Assembly (NCBI GenBank): GCA_031308135.1
Contig: JAHLJT010000631.1
Span: forward strand, 813,501-877,500
DNA: 64,000 bases
Direction: 5' to 3'
Source of the DNA: Acheta domesticus
Lineage: Eukaryota; Arthropoda; Insecta; Orthoptera; Gryllidae
Shown here one piece after another: positions 35,490 to 48,089 of this stretch. Each line of letters begins with the position of its first letter. Within the stretch, counting starts at the first letter, position 1. The position numbers and the translations under genes were made by a program. Under the pieces are notes generated by a model, which worked only from the letters and a program-made list of their open reading frames with translations, was not told where the DNA came from and made no database searches.

Positions 35490-37060
35490 AACATGACAGA
35501 TAAATTAAATCCCAAAACATTAACACTCACTGACAGACGACGACACGTCTTCATAACATTTTCATAACCTTCGCCAATGCCGAACTTGACCGCTTCTGCA
35601 ACTTCGTGAGTCAGATGAACGGCAACGCTAAACTGGCTGTAAGAAAGTAAACAAACCTTGGCAAGCTGACTGATTCAGAGCAGGTCACAAGTACTGCAGC
35701 TCGTGGTGAGAGAACTACCAGAGTCGCTTATGCTACTGAAACACAGCGGCAGCGTGATGATGCGCAGCGGGTATCGTGGACACTTGCAGTGTTGAATGTA
35801 TCACAAAAGGGCCAGAAGAAACGGGAGCGAAACCCCAGGGTGCGGGTCCGGAGGGATGGTGTCCGATTTGCGCCACATGCATCGCAGACCGGGCAGTCGC
35901 ACCCGGGGGGTGCCGACGCGGTCACAGCGAGGCTATGAAAGCGGGTGGGCTCTGGGAAGGGCCAGCATTGTTCCCCAAACTTTTGTCGCGAGACCTTAGC
36001 GAGTCGCCAGTGTGCGTGGGAGGCCGCAAGCTGGCGGGTATGAGCGCCAGGCTCATGTGACAATGCGTTTGTAGTTAGCGGATGCTAACGGGGAGCTAAC
36101 GCTCCTGTAGTGAATGGTACGGCACCTATGTATGAACATATATGTAAATAAACAATGTATATACCAAAGCCATCTTGTCTGTGATTTGTCCAAACCACGA
36201 CGCCACAATACGCTGCCGCTGCTGTAGGTCACGATGCCGGGGACGGCTCCGTGCACCGCAGAGGCGGCGGCGCGGCGGAATTCGTGGCGACTTGGCTGGA
36301 GTCGGGCGACGAAGGCGAGCCACAGACTGCGTATGCTGCGCGTACTGTTTTCATTTTCCCCTCCCCAGTTGCCCTGGAGAGGCGAGAATTTATTTATAAA
36401 TCAGTGGCAGATTCATTAACTCCAGCCGATAAGGTTTTTGGAGTAGTGGGAGGGCGAGTAACTTAAAAATACTATTTAATCTATATTAAAACTAATAGCA
36501 TGCTCTCTTTGGACGCACTTCAGTTTAGATAATTATTTAATATTTGAGAATGCTGATGCTAATGTTCATCGTTCTTGTTGTCTTCGTTTTTCATTTTTTC
36601 ATTCACTCTCGCATTTACTATTAAACTATATGTACACTCTCATTCACTCACACATTCATACACACTGCACTACATACACTACACTATATACACTGAACTT
36701 TGATCGCCACGGTGAGGACTGGGCCAAGAGAGAGCCTTAACTGACCGACTTTTATCGATAGCAGCGAAGAGAGCGAAGACGTTTGTATTGGTTAGGACAC
36801 TGGAATCTCAGTTGCAGCACTAAAGTGTCGGGGATATGCGAGATGGGACAATACGTTGGAGGCAGCTTTCGTGGGATATAGCGCAGCGCAAGTGGCGGTG
36901 GCACTATTGGTGGCGGGGCGAGGAGCGGAGCTTGGTATCAAATGGTTCTTCGTAGCCACACTAAAGAGGAGAGGCAGGGACGACGTCACTTAAATGGTCG
37001 ACAACTCGTCCGAAGCGGCGAATTTAGGCTCGGAGAGTTACAGCGCCGTGCTGGCCCTGG
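35490..37060. other. Intron stretch, possible LTR-like remnant
   Basis: At 36060-36200 a moderately GC stretch with AATAAACAATG (36148) and flanking sequence looks somewhat like the end of an LTR, but no second LTR, primer-binding site or gag/pol frame was found. The rest has short ORFs with no recognised motif. Confidence 0.3.
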
Positions 37061-37061
37061 C

Positions 37062-37150
37062 GGTGCACTTATTGATTGATTGTTGGTGATTCCGGGCGCG
37101 TCAACTACTGGGGTCATTATCCCCGTAAGAGTAGCGCGTGTTTTTGCTCG
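37062..37150 (-). mobile_element. SINE family D, 3' fragment (inverted)
   Basis: TTGATTGATTGTTGGTGATT then CCGGGCGCGTCAACTACTGG is the reverse complement of the SINE D 3' end. Confidence 0.7.
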
Positions 37151-38540
37151 GGAGATGGGGTAATGAATATACTCAACATTTGCGTTACGAAATTTACGGA
37201 CGGTCGCTCACCATCAACTCCTCCACTCCCGTTGCCTCCGCCTCCTCCGCCAAACACTTTCCTCCACCACTTCCTCCCCCGCCCTCGTCGCAATCCACCC
37301 CGCCTCCAGCACTTTTTCCTCCTTGGACGCCTCTTTCGCCGTCTCCACTGCTGCCTCTACCATCTCCGCTTCTGCTTCACTTTCCTATTTTTCTTTACGG
37401 ATGCTGAAGACTACCCAGCCAGTCTTCTTCAACCAAACACTAATTGGTTTTCAATTCTTAGTGGATCAAATCGACCAGCTGGAAATCTGTCGTCTGATAG
37501 CTCATTTTGATATAAATAACTATTCTCTTCAAAATTATATTTATTTTGACTAATTAAATCACATTACGTAATATCAATGTGCCTTTTTAACTGTGACAAA
37601 ATTGAGTTTGCACTCTTACGTGCCAGAAACTATATGAATACAAATCAACAACGTTTTAACATGTCATGACTACGATAGTCACTATTGAAGCGACACACAC
37701 CAGCATATAATTTTTATTACAGTAATTCAACGGTAACAGCACCTCATTAAATAATTTCATTTAATGCGTTGGTTTCCAACAGATGCATCTGTGCCGTTCG
37801 CCAGCATCACCATTCCTTTTCTTTTTTTTTTTTTTTTCTTTGCCCGCTTGCCGTCTTCGCCCTCACTGCCATCGCCTCTGTCGTGTCCGCCCCCTCCTCT
37901 TCTGCCCCCCTCCCCCGGGCGAGGGCGTTGGCCGAGGGAGCCGTAATTGCGTTGCTTCGACGGCGGCCACCAAACTTCGACTGCCGCTGGCCGAACACTC
38001 CGCCGAAAATAGAATACGCTGCCAGCCATCATTCCATCGTTTAGGAGCCCATGCACTCTCAAGCTTGGTTTGCCGTCCGGATTATGCTAGTAGTAAATCT
38101 GTCACCGTCGCATTCTTTCCACATTGTACCAACCTGTCGAACAATACAGCGCCGGTGTATTTAAAAACGGCAAAAGACGGGCTTGCAAGCCTCGATTGAG
38201 AGTGGAAGGAGTTCTCTGAAGCCATGAGATGATAATTCTCTTGCCCCATATCGCCCATCCCCCATTATTTGAAAAGGCAACGACAGAACAACTGATTCTG
38301 ATTCCAGGATGATGTCCGAAATAGTTGGTTAATGTTTAGTTAGTTCAGTTAATGTCTTATTTTACGTGGCGAGACTCAGGTCATGAGGCCTGCTGTTCCG
38401 TTTGACCACGAAACTTTCGCTATTCTCCTTTCACCAACTAGCGGAGAAAGAAGGTATTTCTTGGGCCACGAAACAGGTTATTTGAATTTAGCTCAGAGGC
38501 TACATTTAGACTTGAGGATCTTTTACATGCAGTAAATCTA
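37150..38540. other. Intron stretch, pyrimidine-rich blocks
   Basis: CT-rich at 37205-37390 and 37810-37930, including a T-run. Pro/Ser ORFs here follow composition. Nothing else recognised. Confidence 0.5.
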
Positions 38541-38547
38541 CTTCATG

Positions 38548-38700
38548 GGACAGTCGGCTTTACTTCCCCTCCGAAGGAAGGCGTTCGAAGGATTTTTTCG
38601 CCCTTGAAAATCCATGGCTTCGATCGGGCTTGAGCCGGCGAACTTGTGTATAACAGTCCGATACGCTATTACCCCGTCGACGCCGCTTGGTCGGCAGGTG
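38548..38700 (-). mobile_element. Possible tRNA-derived SINE (family C)
   Basis: On the minus strand it reads GACCAAGCGGCGTCGACGGG, ATAGCGTATCGGACTGTTAT and a B-box-like GCCGGCTCAAGCCCGATCGA. The order resembles a tRNA head. Only one copy is seen, so this is a weak call. Confidence 0.35.
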
Positions 38701-38789
38701 TATGAGAAACAGAATTGCGACATGTATCATCTACTGCATCGCTCCTCTATGTTCTTCACATTTCAAGGTGCAAGATAATATATTCTTGT

Positions 38790-39062
38790 CGGTATTTAAG
38801 ATCTAAACGTTTTATGCTATTTAAATATGCCATTTATTTGACTCTTCTCGATAAAAACATTCACTGTATGTATATTGCAAGTGATAGATATTTCGAAGAT
38901 TGGAGACTGCAAGGAAATTTGCAAATCAAATAAAGAAAATTGGAACCGCAAAGAATATTGGGTTGTGCATCGAATGAAAGATCATATATTGTTATCGGTA
39001 TTTAAGATTACACTTCTCACGCCATTTAAATATGCCATCCATTTGACTCTCCTCAATAAACA
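38790..39062 (+). repeat. Direct repeat, ~75-bp unit x 2, 200 bp apart
   Basis: CGGTATTTAAGAT...CATTTAAATATGCCAT...TTTGACTCT-CTC-ATAAA occurs at 38790-38868 and 38990-39062. Confidence 0.7.
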
Positions 39063-39951
39063 ATATTCGCCAGAATATCTGTTCTCATCCATTAACTTTC
39101 ATGGTCTTTATTTTGTATAGTATTACAGTTGAATGATGGGAAGATTTGAATAACCTTTCTTTATTCTTCTTATTCATTATCTCAACAAAGATAATGCGTG
39201 TAACCAAGCTCGTATGTATTTAATATTTTCACGCTAGCAGTGTGATCGATTCCATATTTCAAAAGAATTGTTGGAACTGAAAAAAGCATTAATATTGATA
39301 TTACAACAGTAATGAACGAAAATATTGCGAATTTGAACAGATGAGGAGACAATGAGGTAATTTGGAAAAACATTTTTTGAATGTTGTAATTATTAAAAGA
39401 AAAAATTGCATTGAAATAACAAAAAACGACTATACAAACCGTTGAGGACTTACGCACCATTGCGCAATGACTATCGCTAACTGCGTAATTGTGACTGTTT
39501 GCCCAAGTTTTATCCCAATTTAGTGTTTATTTGCAACATTTGTGTTAATTGGAGACTTACGTCTCCAAATAACGACGTCGGACAGTCGCATCCAAACTAC
39601 CAAAGTTTTCTTCGCAAAGAATGACTAATATGCATTTTTTATATTCTTGAAATGGAAATAACTGTTCTACTGTGCTAAACTATGTTATTGCAGATTCGTT
39701 AAGGCTGTTTTTGTAAAGATATTAAAATATTGCAGTGCTATGCGAGAGTGATTTGTTGCAATGTTTCTGATTCTTTTTGGCAAAACTATTTTGTGTGCTT
39801 CGATTCGGAAGCGTTTTTATTTATTTACTTTTAGTCGCATCAACACCAATGATTAATAGCGACTACAAGTGTAGATATTACATACATCACATAACATTTT
39901 CAACTGTTATAAAAACAATGATAAAAAATACAGAAAAAATATACATAACAA

Positions 39952-40728
39952 CAGTGGCGTAGCGTGACTCACACGTTTGGGGATGCTCAACAATAACACA
40001 CAAAATGTCACTATCAACTACTTCATCTAACAGGCGAACGCAACACAAGGCAGATACACTGAGACTACTTCCACGATCTCGATTGCTTACGACGGTGTAG
40101 GCGCTTCCCACAAAATCCTCACAGCAGTCAGGGCTGCCGATGTCTTGAAAGCAAATTATACAATGGCTCAGCTTTAATTCTTATACGCGAATGGCAATAA
40201 GACCATTTGTTAATTTATACATTGCAGACTTAAATAATATGTAATCTATTTAAGAGATAATACAATTTCTTGGATTTTAATTAAGAAATAGTAGTCAGGC
40301 ACTATTTCTACAGTTTGTACCCATGACCAAGCGGGGACTCCCGAATGAGAGAGAGAAAGATAATTTACTGAACGCCTGAAGTGTGCTGCGCTCTCGTGCA
40401 CAAACGAGGTTCTTTCCGCAGTAGACGCTAGCGTAAAGCAGTCGGGTTTCTCTGGGCCAGGGGTGAAGAGGGGAGAGGGGAACCTCGCCATCTGCGCATG
40501 CGTCATTGCTCGTCGCAATCTGGCGGCAGACGCTGAAGTATTTTAGCTTTCAAGCAATCAGAGGCCAGCTTCAACAGCCCGCCGAATTCAATTATAGGAA
40601 ATCAATTTAAAATTAATACAAAACGTGTTTCACTCAACAGACCACTTGTAAGATTATCAATACAGTATTTAAGGTTCTTATATACGGGGATGCTCAGCAT
40701 CTCAGCGTCCCCTGACGCTACGCCACTG
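39952..40728. mobile_element. Non-autonomous hAT-like transposon, 777 bp
   Basis: The left end is CAGTGGCGTAGCGTGAC and the right end GACGCTACGCCACTG (reverse complement). It is flanked on both sides by the perfect 8-base duplication CATAACAA (39944-39951 and 40729-40736). Eight-base duplications and CAG-TGGCGTAGC-type ends are characteristic of hAT elements. A subterminal GGGGATGCTCA occurs at both ends in the opposite sense to the TIRs. No transposase frame. Confidence 0.93.
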
Positions 40729-40739
40729 CATAACAAGCT

Positions 40740-41915
40740 ATAAACATACAGAGTTAAATATAAAATTGCAGTTGAACAGTTTTGAAATACATTTAGTAGG
40801 ATTATATATCATTTAGAATATTACATGGTTTACAAAAATGTAGTACTTTTATTTGATAATCCTCAGCTGTTAGGATTAGTTCTTCCTCGTGCTCATCTAT
40901 ATTCTGCTGACGTCCATTGTTCTGAAATAGAGTACAATGGTATAACAAATTATGAATGTTGAGAGAGATATTGCAGGGCACACAGGTGGGAGGGGGATCT
41001 CCAGTTAGAAGGGTAAGCATTTTATCTGCTTCAGGCCAGTAGTTTTACAAGATGTTCAATAACCAAGCTGCTTGTCGAAGAAAAATTTCCCCCATCGCTT
41101 CGAAGCCCATGACTCCATCGACGGAGCCTTCGCCTGGTGTCCGCCCTCATCTGTCTTGAGAGGGAGCGAATGACCGCCATTGGAAGAGCGTGGGGACAGG
41201 CGCCTCGGGGCGAGTGGGGACGGGGCTGAGGAAGTGAGGACGGGCCGGGTTCGCTGAAGTGACGAGAGGGAGGTAATAGGGATCGCGGTTGACGACCAGG
41301 AAACGGGATGTGGGTTGAAGGACGGGCCACTAATAGCGCTGAAGGTTATGATAACCTTTAAAGTGGATGATCCTGAGTACTTCATACCTAGAGAAGTACT
41401 TTCAGGTGCGTAACAATCGAGTGAGCGCAGGTCCGTCCCTGCCGAAAAGTTTTCGTAGACATCTCAGTACGCTTAGATTTAGTATGTGCTTGTCATTTTT
41501 TTATACGAGTACAATGGTTATCTAGACGAGTAAAATGGTTATTGTAGTTCAGATAGTCTGTTTCACGCAGTAAAGGGCTATGGTAGCTGATGTAGCGACA
41601 TACACCCATCAGTCTTGAAATGAAGTGACTAGCGAGTTTTATGGAAGTTGCTTTCGGCAAGTGTTGTCGAAGGATGTAACGACTTCTATACACGATCAGG
41701 AGGACTTCTATACACGATCACTTCTATATCACGATGAGGAGGCGGTCGCCGACCGCTGTGCAGTGTTTAGCCTTGCTTTGCTTCGCTTTTGCGGTTCCTT
41801 TCCAACGCTGCCAAGTTATCGCACCCGATAAGCAACGTTTTTTGTTGTTGTTTTTTGTTGTTATTTAAGGTCGCATCAACTACTAGGTCTTAGTGACCAC
41901 TATTGGATATCACGT
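40740..41915. other. Intron stretch without recognised genes
   Basis: Contains a GC-richer part at 41080-41330 with overlapping Pro/Ser or Arg ORFs of no family. A short tandem (CTTCTATACACGATCA x 2, third degenerate) lies at 41682-41740. Confidence 0.5.
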
Positions 41916-41918
41916 TAG

Positions 41919-42067
41919 GGCATGAGCATGAAACGATATGGTGATGATAGGGGTAAAAGGACGAATACATACAACTGGGCCCGAGGCGGGACTTGGGAAC
42001 ACGCCATTCTTTCGGTCCCAGATCGCCAGAGCACTACTGCTACTCTCGGCCACGAGGCCGACCAACA
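41919..42067 (-). mobile_element. tRNA-derived SINE (family A), copy 2
   Basis: On the minus strand: GTCGGCCTCGTGGCCGAGAG (A-box region), GGCGATCTGGGACCGAAAGA, a degenerate B box TTCCCAAGTCCCGCC, then ATTCGTCCTTTTACCCCTAT and CATCACCATATCG. It is longer at the 5' end than the copy at 17764 and shows the tRNA head more fully. Confidence 0.8.
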
Positions 42068-42069
42068 GG

Positions 42070-44520
42070 TTTTCCTGAGGATATTACTTTCGATATGAGT
42101 AGGGAGCGGATTTCTATGATTTTGCACATTTTTTTCCCGCTGCTTCAGGGCATAGCTAAGTGAAATTTCTTGGCATTTGGTTAGAATTGGATGCAATGTA
42201 GATTAATATGTTGGTGCACATTTCTGCATATTTGGCCAATTTTTCCTGTTGGCGCGTATCCCTGTAATTTTAAGAGCACATTTTGCACATTTCGTTAAAA
42301 TAGATACCTCTAAAATGTTCCATGTTTTAATGGAATCTGCTTCTGAGCGTTCATTGATTAGAAATAACTTGTCACAGTTTGAGTTTTTCTTTTCTATAGA
42401 ATACTGGTGCAAAAGTAGGAAATTTCTTCATATATTTTTAAACTACACAAAAAATGAAACAAGACATTCAATACTTCACGAAGGTGCATATTTACTTAAA
42501 TTATTTCTCCCGTGAAGTAAGTTGTATAATATTATGATTGGACAACAATATATATTTTTATTCCAAGTATGCTTTTCCTGAATTTTATCAAGAAAGGTTT
42601 ATAGAGGAAATGAAATATTGTTAATTTTAAAGTGCATATTTCAGAACATTAAGGTTATAAATACATATTTTTGAAAGCATGTCTCAAGATTTTTTCGGGC
42701 ATACAAATCCTCTCCCTAGTTATGATCTTTCCACTGACTGTTTTTTAAAAAGTTCAATAATGTTTTTGATTTACTCATGAGATGATATCGTGAATCACTT
42801 TGAGATTTCCAACTGCATTAAAGTTTATTTTATTCCGCAGATTATTTTTTTCTCACTAGGTTCTGGTAGTACTTTGTAAGCTTTTCCAAAGGCAAGAGAA
42901 TTAACGTTCTATCTCAACAAGTTCTCATGCTAATTGAATTTCTGCACAAAGTTAATCCGTGAGTAGTTTGCGCATTAAATTTCTCGCGTGTTATGTGATA
43001 CAGGTGAGCAAGCATGTCATTTGCGCGTTAAACACTTGCCTAATCATTGCAGGGTATATTTTGATGTAGAATTGCTAGCCTCTTAAGTTTAAGCGATCCA
43101 AATTCTATAATATTTTGTCACACAAAGTTTGACTAGTCACGGCTGCACTGTAACGAACAAATAAATGTTTGTAGTTGAAAATCAACACCACCGTGTTTCC
43201 CGTAAAATTATTAATGGTTTCATGTGGTTCATAGTAGTAAATTACCAATTCGACTCAAAGGTTATGAATGGTAGGAAACTACAGAAACCATCGAAAAACA
43301 TATGTGAAAGTTCACTATGTGAACCTCCTTTGTTTAATTTTCCTCAAACCCACGTAATGACTCATTTTGCTTATGGCAATATTTAATTTGCATGACCTGC
43401 ACTGATTATAAGACAAGTAGATTCTGTCAATTTGAATTTTGCTCTGTGTTCTTGAGTTTCCGTGAGATATAAATACAATTCGGCTAGTTTCTTCAATGTT
43501 TAACATTGCGTCTTAAATTCATCCCTTGCTTACAGATATGACCAAATTAAATGACAATATTTCCCAACATCACTGCCAAATCTCTTCAGTCCTTAGGAAA
43601 TTAAAACCAAGAATTTTTCAAAACATAAACGTATAGTAACGTATGATACCTTGTAGAAAAATATTTATTTACTGTCGAGGACTTATTTTCACATTTTCGT
43701 GAATTTGACCTCACCGTTTGTGGTGGTTATAAGAACATCAGAAGCATTCTTAGATCCGATTTTTACTAATATTACATGTATCTAAATATCCTAAAGTTTA
43801 CCAATATTCAGAAAATGTACAACACAGAGAAAAATAGTTTGCGTTCTTTACTAGAAGAATTTACTTAGAAATATGCAGAGTCCGGGGATTTGTGTGAAGA
43901 CAAAACCCGTTGCGTGCAAGGTGCAATACTTGTTGGTGAAAAATCATCTCAGACCTTACCGGAAATAAAAATATACGAAAAGAAAATATTTAAAAACCGA
44001 AAGATGGAATGAAATATTGATCTAATATCAATTTTTTTCACGATATTTCCATGAAGTTTGCTACCTGACTGTAACATTTATTATGAACAGTACAGAAAGC
44101 GTCGTTGTAAAATTTGAAACTCCTACAATAGAGATACTTGCTTATACATTTATATTTGATCACGAACTGCTCACTCATCTCGGCACCGACCCACCACCGC
44201 CTCCACACCCGCCCCTGCCGCTATCGCCAGAATTGGCCGTGATGGGCTCTGAAAGCGCCTGCCTGACTCACGCAACCCCTTTTGTCCGGCGGACACTTTC
44301 CGTCACGTGCGCCGCTCTTGTCACTCGAGCCCCCCCGCGTGTCTTTGGCGGCCGGCGAGGATCTCTATCACGGCGCCCCTTCTGAAGAAAGGTCGCTTCA
44401 TTGCCATCGACGGCCCCGCGTCGTCCCTTGAGCTCTCTGTTCGTTATTCGGTCGGAGTGATGACGCGTTCGGACGATGATGCTTCTCTCGACTATGTCAA
44501 TGCAGCAACATTAATAATTA
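42070..44520. other. Intron stretch without recognised genes
   Basis: AT-rich until about 44170, then a GC-richer patch to 44480. Short ORFs, no recognised domain, RNA or mobile-element copy. Confidence 0.5.
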
Positions 44521-44524
44521 CGCG

Positions 44525-44955
44525 GTTCACAATTGGATGGTGTTATGCATCAATCGGCTAAGCGTCATTTTTGAAAAAACAAAATGAGATATGGACGCCA
44601 TAAGTTGCATTGGACCATGTTCTAAGTGTACGGAAAACTTTGGCGACAAATCTGTAAATATAGCCTTACAATTAATGAAAAATGTTCACGCCGTCAGTCA
44701 CATCAGGCCGTCATTTATGTTTCGCAACAACCGGCTGTAAACCTAGATCTTCAAATCTGCTGTTCTTAATTTAACATTATGCTGGTAAGCGCCAGATATT
44801 CCACTCATGTTTGTGTAGTTTGGCGCTTCAATGAATGAAATAATTAAATTACAGTTTTTAGAGCTGAAAATGTAATAAAACTTTTGAACACGATTATCTC
44901 TAAACTTGTATGATGTCGCATAGCCGGTTGATACATTACACCATCCAATTGAAAC
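44525..44955. mobile_element. TIR element, ~430 bp (AATTGGATGGTGT ends)
   Basis: The left end reads AATTGGATGGTGTTATGCAT then CAATCGGCTAAGCG (44531-44563). The right end is the near reverse complement CGCATAGCCGGTTGATACAT then TACACCATCCAATT (44918-44950). No coding capacity; exact ends and target duplication unresolved. Confidence 0.65.
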
Positions 44956-45859
44956 TCGCTTACAAATTGTTTCATGTTCTGGCATAGCAGCACATTATGG
45001 AATTTCTCTAATTACTTACATTATCACTATAGAACGTAGGCTCGGACCCACATTGGCATGATAGAAGGTAAAATAATGATGGAAAATCTTCATTTACGGT
45101 TATTGTAAAATATCACTTCAAAAATACCAAAATAATGTAATATATTATTTAGGCCTACGTAATATTACATTTGGGTAATGATGTGTTAATGGACGAAGAA
45201 AACTGAAACATTTTCGTTGCGATGGGAAATACACTCACACCAAGTCACCTTAAATCTATCAGTTTAAAAGTAAGTTGCCTCTTATTGCGGAAATATTCAA
45301 GTATGTTGTAATAGTTCGGAAACAAGTTTAAACGTTTTCTTTACGATGATCTTCGGTTCTAATATTGTATCCAACATTTAACTATTACTTCTAATGAAAT
45401 ATCGTTGATTTTTTTGTTTTGTTTTGTTTCTTTACTTTGTTTTGTCTTGGTACGGAAATAGTCGTAACTTTGTGTAAAGTTTTCGTCGTGTGTACGATGC
45501 TTCTTTGTGCTTTATTGTCAAATTTCCTAACTATGCTCACTAGCGTTATCGCTAATGTGATCTAATTTCAGTTCTCACCCGACATGACGTATAGTTTTAC
45601 ATGTTTCGCATCTTTCTCGTAACATTTCTCTCGAACCTACTGTGCAAAAATTGTGAGAGCTCCGAAATACTATATCGATATTTTAGGCATTAATTACATC
45701 GAAAGAGCCAAGAAAATAAAATGTGAGCTGCCAAGGAATTCGGATTGTGTGTTTTCGAGTTATTTCAGAGAATTTCACTGAAGGAAATTCACCCAACCTC
45801 TCAGCTTTTACTCGTCTTTCCTATCCGTCTTCTTATTTGGTCAATGGCGTCCGCTGCTT

Positions 45860-46560
45860 CCCCTGCGGTCTGATGAATTCCACTTCCCCGGCCCCTGCCG
45901 CCTCCGTGGCGCCTCAGCCATCCACGCCGCCCACGCCGCCGTCCCTTCCACGCCCCCATTGTCCCCGCCATGTCTTCGTCCCCCTCGTCCCCGCTCCCCC
46001 GTCCCTGCTCCCCCGTCCCTGCTCCCTCCGTCTCCGCTCCCGCTCCCCCGCCCCGCTTCACGGCCCCCGCTCCCCCGTCGCGCTCCCCCTCCCCCGCTTC
46101 CCCACCTCCACTCCCCACCCCCGCTTCTCCGCCCCGCACCCCTCCCCGCCCCGCTCCCCCTCCGCCCCGCTCCTCCGCTCCCCTCCCCCGCCCCATCGCC
46201 TCCGTCTCCCCCCGCCCACACTCCCCCGTCCCTACTCTGCTCTCGCATACCCCGTCATGTCATGACCGTCCCCACCCGCCAGCGCCACAACTGTCAGTCC
46301 CGGCCTCCCCGCAGGGCTCGCCCTGTCCCCACACACCCCACCTCGCCCCGGCGTCCCAGCCTCCCACGCCTCGCTCCCCACCCCGGCCGCTGCCCCTCAT
46401 CCCGCCATGCCGTCCCCACTTCGCCCTCGTCACCTCCACTCCAACCCCCCGCCCCACCCTGCCAGCGCCTCACCGTCTCCTCAGCCATCCCACAAAGAGC
46501 CCACAAGACGCCGCCTGTCCTCTCTCCCCCCGCCCCCAGTGCCCATCGCCTCCGGCTTAA
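45860..46560. repeat. C-rich low-complexity block
   Basis: A long CCCCG/CCTCC-rich stretch gives Pro/Ser/Ala-rich plus-strand frames (up to 260 codons) and Gly/Arg-rich minus frames. All six frames show composition-driven ORFs, so I do not call a gene. After 46555 the composition normalises. Confidence 0.7.
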
Positions 46561-46759
46561 TTACAAAGAGGCCGTTGCGTGGGCGGAGCGAAGACTTGGC
46601 GACCGCTTTAATGAACAGCTGCGCGGGCGACTCGTTAAACCGAAGCCGCCGCCGCCGACTTGTGAGATGCATCGCCACTTCCGCAGCGCTCCATCACGAG
46701 GACACCATCTCCCCTCGGCATTCGCTTGGCCACTTTCTTAGAAACCCATACAACTGAAA

Positions 46760-47457
46760 AAAAAGGGAATCACATGGATCTGAAAGAAACGTCAAGTTAA
46801 AATTCGGGGAATTTGTCGGAAACAAATTGAGAGGATGGAAGTTATTAGATTCGTAAGTGTGTAAGGGTCAAGAACTAGTAGGTGAGGGGAAGGAGTCTCG
46901 TTCGTAGCGTAATGGCTACTGGGCATGCGCAATGGTCACTCTACTATCTACTGAACTAAATGACCTCAGCCATCGAGAAGTCCAAATAAATAATTGGTAG
47001 GTTTGTGGCAAACAAGGAGATCCAACAAATTAGGCTGTTGGAAAGAGATCCAGCCTGGATCGTCGAGGATTATCTCTTGGAAACATTGGTGTTTCATAGA
47101 ATATTCTGAAAGATTTTGGGTGGAGTATAAGCTGTGAAATCATAATTATGACACTTCGACACTTATGAGACGAAACAATTTAATTATACAAGGGGCTATT
47201 TCTTAAATAACATTACTGTGGAGTTATTTATTGAAACGCTTTTTATTTGTCAATGATTATGCGCTGTCTTCAACGCTTATTGTCTTCAACGCTGAAATCT
47301 GAGAGACCGACAAAGTACGAATCGTTACCAAAGTTTTGTTTTCGCTTAATATTTTGTGTGAATTGTGCCAAATACTCCTCACATTTTATCTGGGACCAAA
47401 AAAAATGTTCTGGAGAACTGGAAAATATCTGAGAAATGTTACAGAAAAGGAGCGACC
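46760..47457. other. Intron stretch without recognised genes
   Basis: Mixed AT-rich sequence leading up to the palindromic element. CGCTTATTGTCTTCAACGCT-type short duplication at 47270-47295. Nothing else recognised. Confidence 0.5.
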
Positions 47458-47470
47458 ACCATGCTAGGTG

Positions 47471-47696
47471 TTATGTTCTTGGCTGTCCGGGATGGGCCGC
47501 GTCTCAGTCGGTTTTACTGACGTTTCGGCCATCTTGCTGTGGCCTTCTTCAGAGCTATACTGCTGTATAGCTCAGCAGTATAGCTCTGAAGAAGGCCACA
47601 GCAAGATGGCCGAAACGTCAGTAAAACCGACTGAGACGCGGCCCATCCCGGACAGCCAAGAACATAATGACTCCGGCCGCGGAAGCCTACGAATCT
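47471..47696 (+). mobile_element. Palindromic Penelope-like retro-insertion with hammerhead-like motifs, copy 2
   Basis: The 13-base direct repeat ACCATGCTAGGTG flanks it (47458-47470 and 47697-47709). Arms 47471-47565 and 47573-47667 are perfect reverse complements over 95 bp, with only 7 bases between them. The tail at 47668-47696 (TGACTCCGGCCGCGGAAGCC...) matches the tail of the copy at 13801-14083. The two elements otherwise differ widely in arm sequence, yet each has flawless arms. It is inserted in the dispersed repeat of the 15440 family. Confidence 0.78.
47583..47622 (+). ncRNA. Hammerhead-ribozyme-like motif (element 2, right arm)
   Basis: GCT (47583-47585), box CTGAAGA (47586-47592), one extra A, stem II GGCCA/TGGCC (47594-47598 with 47607-47611) with an 8-base loop, box GAAAC (47612-47616), triplet GTC, and stem I partner AGT (47620-47622). 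Relative to element 1 the second stem II pair has changed from C-G to G-C, a compensatory change. The extra base before stem II is shared by both copies. The mirror copy lies on the minus strand at 47516-47555. Confidence 0.5.
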
Positions 47697-48085
47697 ACCA
47701 TGCTAGGTGGTATAAATATCAATTGAGGAAAAACTCTCTCTTCAATAATGTAGTTATAAGAGGGGGTGCAAACATTTTTTGTTTTGTAATTTTCAAAATT
47801 TCTGAGTTAACGGTGAATATCGGACTTACGGGATCTTTATATGTGTATTTCGCTTTTTTGTTACCAGAAAATTAAAGCCTTTTTTAGAAAATTTTGAAAA
47901 TGTTTAAGAATCTTCATGTAAAGTACCCCTACAATTCAAATAATTATTTTCAAAATCGCAAGGTTTTGCATAGCCTGATCGACCGGAGAATATTCATTTT
48001 GGAAATCATCCTTTGAATAGTTTAAACACTAGTGTTATTCACAGACATACAGGTGGACAGAGAGGCAGGGGACGATAAAAAACAC
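47697..48085 (+). repeat. Dispersed repeat family (as at 15440), copy 3, 3' part
   Basis: Blocks ACTCTCTCTTCAATAATGTA, CTGATCGACCGGAGAATATT and the end CAGACATACAGGTGGACAGA follow the order at 16610-16985. Confidence 0.65.
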
Positions 48086-48089
48086 TCTT

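Noticed and set aside
36060..36200. An LTR end with AATAAA
   Set aside because: No second LTR, primer-binding site, polypurine tract or gag/pol reading frame was found, so I did not call a retroelement.
45959..46741. A 260-codon Pro/Ser/Ala-rich ORF on the plus strand
   Set aside because: All six frames are open because of C-rich low complexity; no domain, start context or splice support. The last ~60 codons look more protein-like but match nothing I know.
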